Shown in pieces: positions 24,547-34,745 of a stretch of DNA of 64,000 nucleotides (the stretch's first letter is position 1; every line of letters starts with the position of its first letter). Under the pieces are notes generated by a model that did no database searches, was not told where the DNA came from, and saw only the letters and a list, made by a program, of their open reading frames with translations. A program made the position numbers and the translations under genes. Source of the DNA: Aureimonas mangrovi (GTDB taxonomy: Bacteria > Pseudomonadota > Alphaproteobacteria > Rhizobiales > Rhizobiaceae); contig NZ_CP059692.1 of the NCBI RefSeq assembly GCF_014058705.1, positions 1,307,001-1,371,000 of the forward strand, in the 5' to 3' direction.

Positions 24547-24555
24547 TGTTAGCCC
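24527..24555 (+). promoter_or_regulatory. putative mraZ promoter overlapping the MraZ boxes
   Basis: TTGACC at 24527-24532 and TAGCCC at 24550-24555 are 17 bp apart. The -35 is near consensus, the -10 weak. The MraZ boxes at 24533-24546 lie inside the spacer, so bound MraZ would block RNA polymerase. The transcript would have a leader of about 170 nt with two tandem hairpins (CCGCC-TTCG-GGCGG at 24617-24630 and CCTCCC/GGGAGG at 24640-24653). Confidence 0.5.
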
Positions 24556-24735
24556 TTTATTCATAGACGGCGCGCCCATCCGGGCGTGGAATCAGCAGGC
24601 ATCGCAGCGATGAAGTCCGCCTTCGGGCGGTCGTTCGAGCCTCCCTCGGGAGGTCGGGCGCGGTCGTGCGCGCCCATCTGGCGGGGACGGGGTCGATGAC
24701 ATGCGGCGGGGCGAGGGGAGCGAGAGAGACGGTTG

Positions 24736-25197
24736 ATGGACCGCTTCCTTTCCAGCGCCGTCAATGCAATCGACGCCAAGGGCCGCGTCTCCGTGCCGGC
24801 GTCCTTCCGTCAGATCCTCGCCCAACGCGGCTTCCGCGAACTCTACGCGCTTCAGTCGATAGGCCATCCGGCGATCGACGTCGGCGGCATGGATCTTCTG
24901 GAGCGATACGAGACGCGCATGGCGCAGGAGGACCCGTTCGGGGAGGCGTTCGCCGACATGAGTCTGTTCGCCTACGGCGACGGGGCGTTCCTGAAATTCG
25001 ACGGGGAGGGGCGCATCACCGTCACCGATTTCATCCGTTCGCACACGGGCATCACGGACAAGGTGGTGTTCGTCGGGCGCAACGACTTCTTTCAGCTCTG
25101 GGAGCCCTCGCAATTCGAGGCGCATCGGGCGGAGGCGCGCCAGCGTCTCCTCGCGATGCGTGCGGGCGGCTCGTCGCAGCGGAGCGCACCGGAATGA
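24736..25197 (+). CDS. mraZ: transcriptional regulator MraZ
   Basis: 153 residues. Two tandem SpoVT/AbrB-like repeats are visible: [17 protein letters not shown] near the start and [18 protein letters not shown] near residue 80, each with the DxKGR/DGxGRI core. MraZ forms ring-shaped oligomers and represses the dcw operon by binding repeated TGGG boxes, which are present upstream. ATG 24736 is used; a TTG directly before it is in frame. Its stop overlaps rsmH by 4 bp. Confidence 0.93.
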   Translation: MDRFLSSAVNAIDAKGRVSVPASFRQILAQRGFRELYALQSIGHPAIDVGGMDLLERYETRMAQEDPFGEAFADMSLFAYGDGAFLKFDGEGRITVTDFIRSHTGITDKVVFVGRNDFFQLWEPSQFEAHRAEARQRLLAMRAGGSSQRSAPE

Positions 25198-26237
25198 TGG
25201 CGAACAACGGCGAGGGCGAAGGCCCGGCCGATGGCGGACCTGTCCGCCACGTTCCGGTGCTCCTGCGGCAGGTTCTGGAAGCGCTCGCGCCGAGCGTCGG
25301 CGAGACGGTGGTCGACGGCACCTTCGGTGCGGGCGGCTATTCGCGCGCCATCGTGGAGGCGGGCGCCAACGTCATCGGCATCGACCGCGATCCGACGGCG
25401 ATCGCGGCGGCCGGGCCGGTCATCGCAGCCTCGCACGGTCGTCTCAGCCTTATCGAGGGGCGCTTCGGCGACATGGCCGAGATCGTCGACGAGGCGGTCG
25501 GTGGGCTGGTCGACGGCGTCGTCCTCGATATCGGCGTCTCTTCCATGCAGATCGATACGGCGAGCCGCGGCTTCTCCTTCCAGAAGGACGGCCCGCTCGA
25601 CATGCGCATGAGCGGCGCGGGCCCGAGCGCGGCCGACGTCGTCAACATGCTCAAGGTCGGCGATCTGGCGCGTGTCCTGTCCTTCCTTGGCGAAGAGCGA
25701 CAGGCGGGGCGTATCGCGCGCGCCATTGAGGCGCGCCGCACCGAGCGACCCTTCGAGACGACGCTGGATCTCGCCGCGGTGGTCGGACGTGTCGTCGGGC
25801 GCAAGCCTCAGGACAGGATCGACCCCGCCACGCGCACCTTCCAGGCGCTGCGGGCCTACGTGAACGACGAGCTGGGCGAACTGGCGCGCGCGCTGGTGGC
25901 GGCCGAGCGCATTCTGAAGCCGGGCGGCCGGCTCGTCGTCGTCACCTTCCATTCGCTCGAGGACCGGATCGTCAAGCGCTTCATCCGCGAGCGTTCGTCG
26001 GCTCCCTCCGGCTCACGACATTTACCGGATGTTCAGCACGTTCCGGCAACCTTTTCAGCACGCAACAAGGCGGAAGCGGGCGACGAGGCGGAGATCGCGG
26101 CCAACCCCCGTGCCCGCTCGGCCAAGCTGCGTGCCGCCACCCGCACCGATGCGCCTGCGCGCACAGGCCCGGACGCGGAGGATTTCATCGAACTACCCGC
26201 CCTTGCCGATCTGCCGCGCTCCGGAGTGACCCGCTGA
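25194..26237 (+). CDS. rsmH: 16S rRNA (cytosine(1402)-N(4))-methyltransferase
   Basis: 347 residues from ATG 25194, overlapping mraZ. SAM-dependent enzyme that methylates N4 of C1402 in the 16S decoding centre. Family motifs: [27 protein letters not shown] as SAM motif [15 protein letters not shown], a [14 protein letters not shown] segment, [13 protein letters not shown] and [14 protein letters not shown]. Second gene of the dcw cluster, as in most bacteria. Confidence 0.96.
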   Translation: MMANNGEGEGPADGGPVRHVPVLLRQVLEALAPSVGETVVDGTFGAGGYSRAIVEAGANVIGIDRDPTAIAAAGPVIAASHGRLSLIEGRFGDMAEIVDEAVGGLVDGVVLDIGVSSMQIDTASRGFSFQKDGPLDMRMSGAGPSAADVVNMLKVGDLARVLSFLGEERQAGRIARAIEARRTERPFETTLDLAAVVGRVVGRKPQDRIDPATRTFQALRAYVNDELGELARALVAAERILKPGGRLVVVTFHSLEDRIVKRFIRERSSAPSGSRHLPDVQHVPATFSARNKAEAGDEAEIAANPRARSAKLRAATRTDAPARTGPDAEDFIELPALADLPRSGVTR

Positions 26238-26596
26238 TGCTGAAGACGCTCGACATCGTTCTCGTCGCCCTCGTGCTCTTCGCGACCACCTGGACCTTCG
26301 GCGTGAAGCACGAGGCGGAAATCCTCGAGGAGCGCCTGCGGGTCGTCGAGCGAGGCATCGCGCACGAGAACGAGACGATCTCTCTTCTCGAAGCCGACTG
26401 GAGCCTTCTGAACAGGCCCGAGCGCCTCCAGCGCCTCGCGACCACCTTCGAGGGCGACCTCGGTCTTCGCCCGCTCGAGCCGCGCCAGATGGTGACGGCG
26501 CAGGAGCTGCCGGCCGAGCCCGCGCGATTCGAGGTGACGCCGGACGCCGCTCTCGAGAGCTTCGCAGCCAACACCGCGCAACGGGCGGTGAGATGA
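26237..26596 (+). CDS. ftsL: cell division protein FtsL
   Basis: 119 residues: short cytoplasmic start, one membrane helix (LDIVLVALVLFATTWTFGV), a coiled-coil segment (ILEERLRVVERGIAHENETISLLEADW) and the alpha-type motif LLNRPERLQRLA. FtsL forms the FtsQLB part of the divisome and helps activate FtsWI. ATGA overlaps at both ends with rsmH and ftsI. The gene is normal in form although its operon partner FtsI lacks an active site. Confidence 0.9.
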   Translation: MLKTLDIVLVALVLFATTWTFGVKHEAEILEERLRVVERGIAHENETISLLEADWSLLNRPERLQRLATTFEGDLGLRPLEPRQMVTAQELPAEPARFEVTPDAALESFAANTAQRAVR

Positions 26597-28017
26597 AGGC
26601 GGGATCTGCCCCAAAAGCCACTTTCGCCGCCAAGGCGCGCGCCTCGCTCCTGCGCCTTGCTGCCCGGCGCGCTGCGAGTGAGACGCCGAGCGTGCCGGTC
26701 ACCGGCTTCGGACGCCGTCGACGTGCCGAGCGCCCGCGCCACCGGCCGCGTCACATCATGGCGATCGGCCTGTTCTGCACTGTCTACGCCGTGATCGGCG
26801 GCCGGCTGCTCCTGTGGGGCGCGGAGACCGAAATGGCGCCCGAGACCTTCGTCGTCACGCAGGCGCAGATCCCGCGGCCGGATCTTCTGGATCGCAACGG
26901 CGAAATCCTGGCGACCGACATCCGATCCGCCTCGCTCTTTGCCGAGCCGCGCCGCATTGCCGACGCGGACGAGGCCGCCGAGCGCCTTCTCACGGTGCTG
27001 CCGGACCTCGATCGCTCGACACTCCTGGCGCGGCTTTCCAGCGAAGCGGGCTTTGCTTGGCTACGCCGCGAGATCAGCCCCCGCCAGCAGCGGGCGATCC
27101 ATGCGCTTGGCATCACCGGGATCGGCTTTCGCACCGAAAAGCACCGCTTCTATCCGGGCGGAAACGCCACCGCCCAGGTCCTGGGCCGTGTCGATGCGGA
27201 CAATCAAGGCATCGCCGGCATCGAGAAGTATCTCGACGAGGCGGGTGCGGTCGCGGTTCGCACGGCCGTCTTCTCGGCTCTCGCCGAGCCGGCCCCCGTG
27301 AAGCTTTCACTCGATCTGCGCGTCCAGCATATTCTGAGTGATGAACTCGCGGCGGCGATGGAGCGCTACAAGGCGTCGGCGTCCGGCGGCATCATCCTCG
27401 ACGCACGCACCGGCGAAGTCATTGCGATGGCGTCCCTGCCGCATGAGGAGGCGAACGATACGGTTCGCGCGGCCGAAGCCGGAACCGGCTCCCGGGTGCC
27501 CGACCGGGCCGCTTTGCCGCGTGACTGGAACGACATCGACGCCATCGCTTCGGCACGCGGCCCTTCGGCGCTGCGTGCGGTTGCGGCGGCGGCCGCGCTG
27601 GTGAACGGCGGCGATTATCTGACGCCGACCTTCCTGCCGCGCACGCTCAACGAGGCCGATGCGCTCAAGGTGCCGGTGATCGACGCGAGCGCGTCCGACG
27701 AGATGCGCCGGATCATGAGCCTCGGCGGAGCGTGGGATGCCGCCGTTCCGGGATACGATGTCGGCGGAAGGGCGCAGGTGGCCGATCGCGACGGCAACAG
27801 CGTCAGCTCTTATCTTGGTGCCTTCCCGATGAGCCAGCCGCGATACGTCGTCCTCGTCACGCTGGACGAGCCGAGGAGTGCCGCCGGTCGGGCAGCGCGG
27901 GCGGCGGGCCGGCACGCGGCCTCGACGACCGGTGCGATCATCCAGCGTGCGGCGGCCTTTCTCGGCGTGCGCCCAAGCTTCGGCGACGAGGGTCGCTCTC
28001 TTCTCGTCTCCTACTGA
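26593..28017 (+). CDS. ftsI: FtsI/PBP3-like division protein lacking the transpeptidase active site
   Basis: 474 residues, about 100 fewer than usual FtsI. Basic cytoplasmic N-terminus, one membrane helix at about 55-76, PBP dimer/pedestal domain from residue 89 (RPDLLDRNGEILATDI, then HRFYPGGNATAQVLG) and the transpeptidase start (VKLSLDLRVQHIL, GGIILDARTGEVIAMASLP at 265-283). Residues 290-310 then jump straight to the block equivalent to KRWGEINTMTISFGHG, here PRDWNDIDAIASARGP. The roughly 110-120 residues that carry SxxK and SxN are missing, and no SxxK exists anywhere in the domain. The KTG position reads VGGRAQVAD (391-398). The C-terminal part (YLGAFPMSQPRYVVLVTLDEP) is kept. There is no frameshift or stop. 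It should be unable to bind beta-lactams or crosslink peptidoglycan, so a scaffolding role is inferred. Confidence 0.85.
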   Translation: MKAGSAPKATFAAKARASLLRLAARRAASETPSVPVTGFGRRRRAERPRHRPRHIMAIGLFCTVYAVIGGRLLLWGAETEMAPETFVVTQAQIPRPDLLDRNGEILATDIRSASLFAEPRRIADADEAAERLLTVLPDLDRSTLLARLSSEAGFAWLRREISPRQQRAIHALGITGIGFRTEKHRFYPGGNATAQVLGRVDADNQGIAGIEKYLDEAGAVAVRTAVFSALAEPAPVKLSLDLRVQHILSDELAAAMERYKASASGGIILDARTGEVIAMASLPHEEANDTVRAAEAGTGSRVPDRAALPRDWNDIDAIASARGPSALRAVAAAAALVNGGDYLTPTFLPRTLNEADALKVPVIDASASDEMRRIMSLGGAWDAAVPGYDVGGRAQVADRDGNSVSSYLGAFPMSQPRYVVLVTLDEPRSAAGRAARAAGRHAASTTGAIIQRAAAFLGVRPSFGDEGRSLLVSY

Positions 28018-28194
28018 GGGGCGTGCGGCTGTGGCACGCTTGCGTCCCTTGCGGACAACCTCCGGAGCGGGCGGCGGGGGCAGCTTCAACCGGGCGCCTT
28101 CATGATCTAGAAGGCTGAAAACGCCCGACCTTCGAGCGACCGCAGCACTTGCGGCTGCCCGCCGTGCGACGAACGTGAAGCCAGGGATGCTGCG

Positions 28195-29643
28195 ATGAAA
28201 CTGGGGGCCTTGGCGGACGGGACGGGAGCGAGCGGCGCGGCGGCCGACGTCGAGATCGCGGGTCTCACCGCCGATTCGCGCGCCGTGCGCCCCGGTTTCC
28301 TCTTCGCCGCCCTGAAGGGCTCGCGCGCCGACGGGACGCTTTTCGTGCCGCAGGCCAGGGAGATGGGCGCCGCCGCAGTGCTCGCGGCCGACAACGCGGT
28401 TCTTGAAACGAGCCTGCCGGTTCTTCGCGCCGCCGATCCGCGCCGCGCGCTCGCCCTGATGGCAGCGCGGCTGGCGGGGCCGCAGCCTGCCGACATCGTC
28501 GCCGTCACGGGCACCAGCGGCAAGACTTCGATCGCCGCCTTCACCCGGCAAATCTGGGCGCGCGCAGGTCATGCCGCCGCCTCGATCGGCACGACAGGTC
28601 TCGTCTCGCCGAACCGCACCGAATACGGCTCCCTGACGACGCCCGATCCCGTCGCCTTGGCTGCGCTCATGGCCGAACTCGCCCGCGAGGGCGTGACGCA
28701 CGTTTCGATGGAAGCGTCGAGCCACGGGATCGAGCAGCGCCGCCTCGACGGCGTGGACTTGAAGGCGGCCGCCTTCAGCAATCTCGGCCGCGACCATCTC
28801 GACTACCATCCCGACATGGAAGATTATTTCGCGGCAAAGATGCGCCTGTTGGACACGCTGCTCCCGAAGGGACGACCGGCGGTGATCTTCGCCGACGACC
28901 GCTGGTCGGAGCGGGCGATCGCGGCGGCCGGCGCGGCGGGCGCGAAAGTGATGACGGTCGGGCGCGCCGGCGCCGACCTCAGGCTCATGCGCCTCGAGCA
29001 CGAGCGCCGCCGGCAGATCGCCGAGATCGAGGCGGAGGGGCGCATCCACCGCATCGTCCTGCCGCTCGCCGGCGAGTTCCAGATGTCGAACGCGATGGTG
29101 GCGGCGGGCCTCGCGATCGCGACGGGTGTCGCTGTCGACGACGCGCTGGCGGCGCTGGAGCATCTGGAAGGTGCGCCCGGACGCCTCGACCTCGCCGCGA
29201 CCACCGCCGAAGGCGCGCCGATCTTCGTGGACTACGCCCACAAGCCGGAGGCTCTGGAGAACGTGCTCGCCTCCGTACGTCCCTTTACGACGGGCCGCGT
29301 CATCGTCGTCTTCGGCTGCGGCGGCGATCGTGATCGCGGCAAGCGGCCGATCATGGGCGAGATCGCCTCGCGGCTCGCCGACATGGTGATCGTGACCGAC
29401 GACAACCCGCGTTCCGAGGTTCCCGCCGAGATTCGCGCCGAGATCATGGCGGCCGCGAGCGGCGCCGAGGAGATCGCGAACCGGCGCGAAGCCATCCGTC
29501 TGGCCGTCATGCGCGCGCAGGCCGGCGACACGGTCGTGGTGGCGGGCAAGGGGCACGAGAACGGCCAGACGGTCGGCACTCAGACACTGCCGTTCAGCGA
29601 TCACGAAGTCGTTCGCAGCGCTGTTCTGGAGGCTGCGCGATGA
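28195..29643 (+). CDS. murE: UDP-MurNAc-L-Ala-D-Glu:meso-diaminopimelate ligase
   Basis: 482 residues. ATP-dependent cytoplasmic ligase adding the third residue of the stem peptide. P-loop VTGTSGKTS, the [12 protein letters not shown] segment, DHLDYH and the DDNPRSE motif, whose DNPR marks selectivity for meso-diaminopimelate. A 177-bp gap separates it from the defective ftsI, longer than any other gap in the first part of the cluster. Overlaps murF by 4 bp. Confidence 0.96.
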   Translation: MKLGALADGTGASGAAADVEIAGLTADSRAVRPGFLFAALKGSRADGTLFVPQAREMGAAAVLAADNAVLETSLPVLRAADPRRALALMAARLAGPQPADIVAVTGTSGKTSIAAFTRQIWARAGHAAASIGTTGLVSPNRTEYGSLTTPDPVALAALMAELAREGVTHVSMEASSHGIEQRRLDGVDLKAAAFSNLGRDHLDYHPDMEDYFAAKMRLLDTLLPKGRPAVIFADDRWSERAIAAAGAAGAKVMTVGRAGADLRLMRLEHERRRQIAEIEAEGRIHRIVLPLAGEFQMSNAMVAAGLAIATGVAVDDALAALEHLEGAPGRLDLAATTAEGAPIFVDYAHKPEALENVLASVRPFTTGRVIVVFGCGGDRDRGKRPIMGEIASRLADMVIVTDDNPRSEVPAEIRAEIMAAASGAEEIANRREAIRLAVMRAQAGDTVVVAGKGHENGQTVGTQTLPFSDHEVVRSAVLEAAR

Positions 29644-31103
29644 GCAATGTGCTCTGGACCGGCGCCGATTTCGCAGGCGCCACGCGCGGCCGGCCGATCG
29701 GCGAGTTGCCGGCGACCGTCACCGGTCTTTCGATCGATACGCGCACTCTGCAGCCGGGCGAGGCCTTCTTCGCCATCAAGGGCGATGCGCTGGATGGGCA
29801 CGACTATCTGACCGCTGCGGTCGCCGCCGGGGCCGGGCTCCTCGTCGTCAGCGAGCACAAGCTCGCCGCGCTCGGCAAACTTGCGGCGCCGCTGCTCGTC
29901 GTCGATGACGTGCTGAAGAGCATGGAGCGCCTCGCGGTTGCCGCGCGCGCGCGCACGAAGGCGCGCATCGTCGCCGTGACGGGCTCCGTCGGCAAGACGA
30001 CGACCAAGGACGCGCTGCGCGAGGCGTTGGGCGCCTGCGGCAGCGTCCATGCTTCGGCTGCCTCCTTCAACAATCACTGGGGCGTGCCGCTGTCGCTCGC
30101 GCGCCTTCCCGCCGATGCCGACTATGCCGTGTTCGAGATCGGCATGAACCATCCCGGCGAGATCCGTCCGCTCGTGAAGATGGTGCGGCCGCATGCGGCG
30201 ATCGTGACGCTGATCGCGCCCGCCCATCTCGGCTTCTTCTCCGGCCTCGACGAGATCGCGAAGGCGAAGGGCGAGATTTTCGAAGGCGTCGAGCCCGGCG
30301 GCGCGGCCATCCTCAACGCGGATGACCCCTTTGGCACGGTGCTCGGGACGATCGCACGTTCTGGCGGCATCTCGGACGTGCGCACCTTCGGCGAGGTCGC
30401 GGGCGCCGACTACCGGCTGATGGCATTCGAGCCTCTGGACGACGGTTCGAAGCTTTCGGCGCGCATCGGCGAGGTGGATGTCGACGTGCGGCTTGCCGCG
30501 AGCGGCAGGCACGTCGCGCAGAATGTCCTCGCGGTTCTGGGCGCGGCGGACATCCTCGGCGCGGACGTGCCGCATGCCGCCGAGGCGCTGTCGCACTGGA
30601 CGGCGGTGAAGGGGCGCGGCGCACGCCATGCGATCGACCTCGGTGATGGCGCCCCGGTCACGCTGATCGACGAGAGCTACAACGCCAATCCGGCGTCAAT
30701 GGGCGCCGCCCTCGCGGTTCTGGCTGCCGCGCAGCCCGCCGAGGACGGACGACGCATCGCGGTTCTCGGCGATATGCTGGAACTCGGCGGCCATTCGCGC
30801 CGCCTTCATGCGGAGCTTGCCGGCCCGATCGCCGAGGCCGGCGTCGACGCCGTTTTCCTGGCCGGCGACGAAATCCGAACTCTCACCGGCGCGCTGCCGC
30901 CTGCGATCCACTGCGAGTGGCATCGCGGCGTCGGGGAGCTTGAAGCAAGCCTTGTCCCGTACCTGCGGGCAGGGGATGTCGTCATGGTGAAGGCATCCAA
31001 GGGCATCGGCTTTGCCGGACTGGTCGACAAGCTGGTCGCCCGCTCCGCGAAGAGCCCGGACGAAACCGCGCCAACGGGCGGCGGGAAGGGCATCTCATGC
31101 TGA
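29640..31103 (+). CDS. murF: UDP-MurNAc-tripeptide:D-Ala-D-Ala ligase
   Basis: 487 residues. Adds D-Ala-D-Ala to the UDP-MurNAc-tripeptide in the cytoplasm. Mur ligase signatures: [19 protein letters not shown]-loop [25 protein letters not shown] and [11 protein letters not shown]. Overlaps murE and mraY (7 bp), so translation is coupled along the series. Confidence 0.96.
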   Translation: MSNVLWTGADFAGATRGRPIGELPATVTGLSIDTRTLQPGEAFFAIKGDALDGHDYLTAAVAAGAGLLVVSEHKLAALGKLAAPLLVVDDVLKSMERLAVAARARTKARIVAVTGSVGKTTTKDALREALGACGSVHASAASFNNHWGVPLSLARLPADADYAVFEIGMNHPGEIRPLVKMVRPHAAIVTLIAPAHLGFFSGLDEIAKAKGEIFEGVEPGGAAILNADDPFGTVLGTIARSGGISDVRTFGEVAGADYRLMAFEPLDDGSKLSARIGEVDVDVRLAASGRHVAQNVLAVLGAADILGADVPHAAEALSHWTAVKGRGARHAIDLGDGAPVTLIDESYNANPASMGAALAVLAAAQPAEDGRRIAVLGDMLELGGHSRRLHAELAGPIAEAGVDAVFLAGDEIRTLTGALPPAIHCEWHRGVGELEASLVPYLRAGDVVMVKASKGIGFAGLVDKLVARSAKSPDETAPTGGGKGISC

Positions 31104-32179
31104 GCTATCTCGCGGCCTTCGCGGCCGAAGCGCAGGTCTTCAACGTTTTCCGCTACATCACCTTCCGCACCGGCGCGGCGATGATCACCTCCTTCATCGT
31201 CGTCTTCCTGTTCGGCCCGGCCGTGATCGCCAATCTGCGGCTGCGCCAGGGACGCGGCCAGCCGATCCGCGCGGACGGGCCGCAGACCCATTTCAAGAAA
31301 GCCGGCACGCCGACGATGGGCGGGCTGATGATCCTGTGCGGCTTCCTCGTCGCCACGCTCCTGTGGGCCGATATCCTGAACGTCTATGTCTGGGCGGTGC
31401 TGCTCGTGGCGCTCGGCTTCGGCGCTATCGGCTTCTATGACGACTATCTCAAGGTCACGAAGCAGAGCCACAAGGGCTTTTCCGGCAAGGCGCGCTTGGC
31501 GATCGAGTTCGCCATTGCCGGCGTCGCCGCCTTCCTGATCGCCTATGCGGGCGGGGGAGACCTCGCCACCACGCTGACGTTCCCCTTCTTCAAGCAGATC
31601 GTCATCGACATGGGTCTGTTCTACGTCGTCTTCGCCGCCTTCGTGATGGTCGGCTCGGCGAACGCCGTCAACCTGACCGACGGCCTCGACGGCCTCGCCA
31701 TCGTGCCGATCATGATCGCGGCCGCGGCCTTCGGCCTCATCGCCTATCTCGCTGGCAACGTGAACTTTGCGAACTACCTGCAGATCCACTATGTCGAGGG
31801 CACCGGAGAGTTGTCCGTCCTGTGCGGCGCGGTGATCGGGGCGGGCCTCGGCTTCCTCTGGTTCAACGCGCCGCCGGCGGCGATCTTCATGGGCGACACG
31901 GGATCGCTCGCGCTCGGCGGCCTGACGGGCGCCGTCGCCGTGGCCACCAAGCACGAGCTTGTGCTCGCAGTGATCGGCGGCCTCTTCGTGATCGAGGCGC
32001 TGTCGGTCATCATCCAGGTGGCGAGCTTCAAGCTCACGGGCAAGCGTGTCTTCCTGATGGCGCCGATCCACCACCATTTCGAAAAGCTCGGCTGGACGGA
32101 GAGCCAGGTCGTGATACGCTTCTGGATCATCGCCCTGATGCTGGCTTTCGTCGGCCTGTCCACGCTGAAGCTGAGATGA
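31097..32179 (+). CDS. mraY: phospho-N-acetylmuramoyl-pentapeptide transferase
   Basis: 360 residues, ten predicted membrane segments. Transfers phospho-MurNAc-pentapeptide to undecaprenyl phosphate to make lipid I. Conserved: [13 protein letters not shown], the FYDDYLKV aspartates, [25 protein letters not shown] and the histidine-rich [13 protein letters not shown] loop. Normal length. Confidence 0.97.
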   Translation: MLSYLAAFAAEAQVFNVFRYITFRTGAAMITSFIVVFLFGPAVIANLRLRQGRGQPIRADGPQTHFKKAGTPTMGGLMILCGFLVATLLWADILNVYVWAVLLVALGFGAIGFYDDYLKVTKQSHKGFSGKARLAIEFAIAGVAAFLIAYAGGGDLATTLTFPFFKQIVIDMGLFYVVFAAFVMVGSANAVNLTDGLDGLAIVPIMIAAAAFGLIAYLAGNVNFANYLQIHYVEGTGELSVLCGAVIGAGLGFLWFNAPPAAIFMGDTGSLALGGLTGAVAVATKHELVLAVIGGLFVIEALSVIIQVASFKLTGKRVFLMAPIHHHFEKLGWTESQVVIRFWIIALMLAFVGLSTLKLR

Positions 32180-33567
32180 TCCCAGCGCGCACCTTCGCGG
32201 GCGCCTCCGTCGCGCTCTTCGGCCTCGGCGGCTCCGGCCGAGCAACCGCCCTGTCGCTGGCCGAGGGCGGCGCTCTTCTGACAGCCTTCGACGACAATCC
32301 GCGCTCGGTCGAGGCAGCCGCAACCGAAGGCATCGCGACCGGCGACCTCCACGACCTCGACTGGAGCGCCCTCTCGGTGCTCGTGCTGTCGCCGGGGGTG
32401 CCGCTGACGCATCCCAAGCCGCATTGGGCGGCCGAACTCGCCAACGCGAACGGCGTCCCCATCATCGGCGATGTCGAGATATTCTCGCGCGAGCGAGCGG
32501 CGAGCGCGCCCGATGCACCCTTCATCGCCATCACGGGCACGAACGGCAAATCGACGACGACGGCGCTGATCGCCCACTGCCTGCGCGCCAACGGCCGCGA
32601 TACGCAGCTCGGCGGCAATATCGGCGTTCCCGTGCTCACGCTCGATCCGCCGGCCGCCGATCGCTTCCACGTCGTCGAGTGCTCGTCCTACCAGATCGAC
32701 CTCGCACCCTCGATCGCGCCGAGCGTCGGCATCCTGCTCAATCTTTCGCCTGATCACCTCGACCGGCACGGGACGATGGAGAACTACGCCGCCATCAAGG
32801 CGCGACTTCTGGAAAAGGCCGAGCTCGCGGTGATCGGCGTCGACGACGAATATTGCGAGGGTATCGCCGCCTGGCACGAGAGCGAAGGCAAACGCGTTGT
32901 GCGGATCTCGCGCGAGAAGACGCTGGTTTCCGGCGTCTTCTTCGACGGCGCCAGCGTGATTCGGCGCGACGAGAACGGGGAAGCGGCCTTTCCGCTTACC
33001 GGTATCGGTTCGCTGCGCGGGCGCCACAACGGACAGAACGCGGCTGCGGCCGTCGCCGCGCTGACGGCAAGCGGCTTGTCCGACGACGAGATCGCCGCTG
33101 GCCTGAAGAGCTTCCCGGGCCTCGTCCATCGCATGGAGGAGGTGGGACGGCGCGGGCGCGTTCTCTTCGTCAACGATTCCAAGGCGACGAACGCGGATGC
33201 TGCGGCGCCGGCTCTGGCGAGCTTCCCGCGCATTCACTGGATCGCCGGCGGACTTGCCAAGGAAGGCGGCATCGCGCCGCTCGCACCGCTCTTCGACAGG
33301 ATCGCCAAGGCCTATCTCATCGGCGAGGCGGCTCCGTCCTTCGCGGCCACTCTTGGTGAACAGATTCCTTACGAAATCTCCGGTAGTCTCGACGTCGCGG
33401 TGGAGAACGCCGCGCGCGAAGCGGGCGAGGGCGGTGGCGAAGAGGTGGTGCTCCTCTCCCCAGCCTGCGCCAGCTTCGATCAGTTCCGCAACTTCGAGGT
33501 GCGGGGCGAGGCATTCCGCAAGGCGGTGGCCGCGCTTCCCGGCATCGAGATCTTCGCCAAGGGGTGA
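32176..33567 (+). CDS. murD: UDP-MurNAc-L-alanine:D-glutamate ligase
   Basis: 463 residues from ATG 32176, overlapping the mraY stop; the same frame is open further upstream inside mraY but that part is not coding. Adds D-Glu to UDP-MurNAc-L-Ala. Motifs: [13 protein letters not shown] at the nucleotide-binding N-terminal domain, [47 protein letters not shown], and [15 protein letters not shown] near the C-terminal domain. Confidence 0.96.
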   Translation: MIPARTFAGASVALFGLGGSGRATALSLAEGGALLTAFDDNPRSVEAAATEGIATGDLHDLDWSALSVLVLSPGVPLTHPKPHWAAELANANGVPIIGDVEIFSRERAASAPDAPFIAITGTNGKSTTTALIAHCLRANGRDTQLGGNIGVPVLTLDPPAADRFHVVECSSYQIDLAPSIAPSVGILLNLSPDHLDRHGTMENYAAIKARLLEKAELAVIGVDDEYCEGIAAWHESEGKRVVRISREKTLVSGVFFDGASVIRRDENGEAAFPLTGIGSLRGRHNGQNAAAAVAALTASGLSDDEIAAGLKSFPGLVHRMEEVGRRGRVLFVNDSKATNADAAAPALASFPRIHWIAGGLAKEGGIAPLAPLFDRIAKAYLIGEAAPSFAATLGEQIPYEISGSLDVAVENAAREAGEGGGEEVVLLSPACASFDQFRNFEVRGEAFRKAVAALPGIEIFAKG

Positions 33568-33572
33568 CGCGA

Positions 33573-34742
33573 ATGGCCAGCCGCGCCAAGAAGGGTTTGA
33601 TCGCCGAGTGGTGGTGGAGCGTCGATCGCTGGTTTCTCGCCGCGTTCCTGATCCTCATGGTCGGCGGCATGGTGCTCTCCTTCGCGGCAAGTCCGCCGGT
33701 GGCCGAAAGGCTCGGCATCGACGCGTTCCACTTCGTCAAGCGCCACGCGGTCTTCCTCGTCCCGTCGATCGCGGTGATGCTGGCCGTTTCGCTGCTTTCG
33801 CCGCACGGCATCCGCCGTCTCGCCATCTTCATGCTCGGCGGTTCGCTCGTCGTCATGGTGCTGGCCCTCTTCTTCGGAATGGAGGTGAAGGGCGCGCGGC
33901 GGTGGATGGAGTTCGGCCCGATCACCGTCCAGCCGTCGGAGTTCATGAAGCCTGCCTTCGTGATCGTCTGCGCCTGGCTCTTCGCCGAGCGTGCGCGCCG
34001 GCCGGAGATTCCGGGTAATCTTCTCTCCCTCATCCTTCTTTTCACTGTCGCGGCGCTCCTCGTCGCCCAGCCCGATTTCGGGCAGACGGTGCTGACCGCA
34101 GGCGTATGGGGCGGCCTCTTCTTCATGGCGGGCATGCCGTGGCTGTGGATCATGGTGCTCGGCGCGCTCGGCGTCTTCGGCATCGGCGGCGCCTACGTGG
34201 CACTGCCGCACGTCGCCTCGCGCATCGACCGCTTCGTTACCGGCGAGGGGGATACCTTCCAGACCGACACGGCGCGCGAGGCCATCATGAGCGGCGGGTG
34301 GTTCGGCCAGGGCGCGGGCGAGGGTACCGTCAAGCGCCTCCTGCCTGACAGCCACACTGACTTCGCCTATGCCGTCATCGCCGAGGAGTTCGGCATCATC
34401 TCCTGCATGGCGCTCACGGCGATCTTCTGCTTCATCGTCATCCGCGGCCTCTCGGTCGCCTTCGAGCAGCGTGATGTCTTCGCGCGCCTTGCGATCTCCG
34501 GCCTCGTGATGCTGTTCGGCATGCAGTCGATCATCAACATGGCGGTGAATCTGCAACTCATGCCTGCCAAGGGCATGACGCTGCCCTTCATCTCCTATGG
34601 CGGCTCGTCGATGATGGCGGTGGCGATTTCCGCCGGCTGCGTCCTGGCGCTGACGCGCAAGCGCGCCGACAACTCGTCCCAGACCGACAGGCTGATGGAG
34701 CGGGGCGTGGCGTTCGGGGGCACGGCCTACGGTGTTCGTTGA
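33573..34742 (+). CDS. ftsW: peptidoglycan glycosyltransferase FtsW (SEDS)
   Basis: 389 residues from ATG 33573, with AAGGGG 8 bases upstream; GTG 33564 overlapping murD is an alternative. SEDS polymerase of the divisome, multispanning. Conserved segments: GARRWMEFGPITVQPSEFMK, PDFGQTVL, LLPDSHTDFAYAVIAEEFG and FISYGGSSMMAV. The active-site region of the fourth periplasmic loop is intact. FtsW normally works as a pair with FtsI; here the FtsI of the same operon lacks its catalytic site, so another transpeptidase must supply crosslinking. Confidence 0.94.
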   Translation: MASRAKKGLIAEWWWSVDRWFLAAFLILMVGGMVLSFAASPPVAERLGIDAFHFVKRHAVFLVPSIAVMLAVSLLSPHGIRRLAIFMLGGSLVVMVLALFFGMEVKGARRWMEFGPITVQPSEFMKPAFVIVCAWLFAERARRPEIPGNLLSLILLFTVAALLVAQPDFGQTVLTAGVWGGLFFMAGMPWLWIMVLGALGVFGIGGAYVALPHVASRIDRFVTGEGDTFQTDTAREAIMSGGWFGQGAGEGTVKRLLPDSHTDFAYAVIAEEFGIISCMALTAIFCFIVIRGLSVAFEQRDVFARLAISGLVMLFGMQSIINMAVNLQLMPAKGMTLPFISYGGSSMMAVAISAGCVLALTRKRADNSSQTDRLMERGVAFGGTAYGVR

Positions 34743-34745
34743 GGA

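Noticed and set aside
26593-28017. Possibility that the missing FtsI catalytic core is hidden by a frameshift
   Set aside because: The conserved blocks on either side are only about 25 codons apart in one frame, so there is no room for the missing 110-120 residues in any frame, and no in-frame stop exists.
27307-29604. 765-residue open frame on the minus strand across ftsI and murE
   Set aside because: It lies opposite two well-supported genes and its composition (Arg, His, Gly runs) is that of a high-GC antisense frame; no motif or ribosome site.
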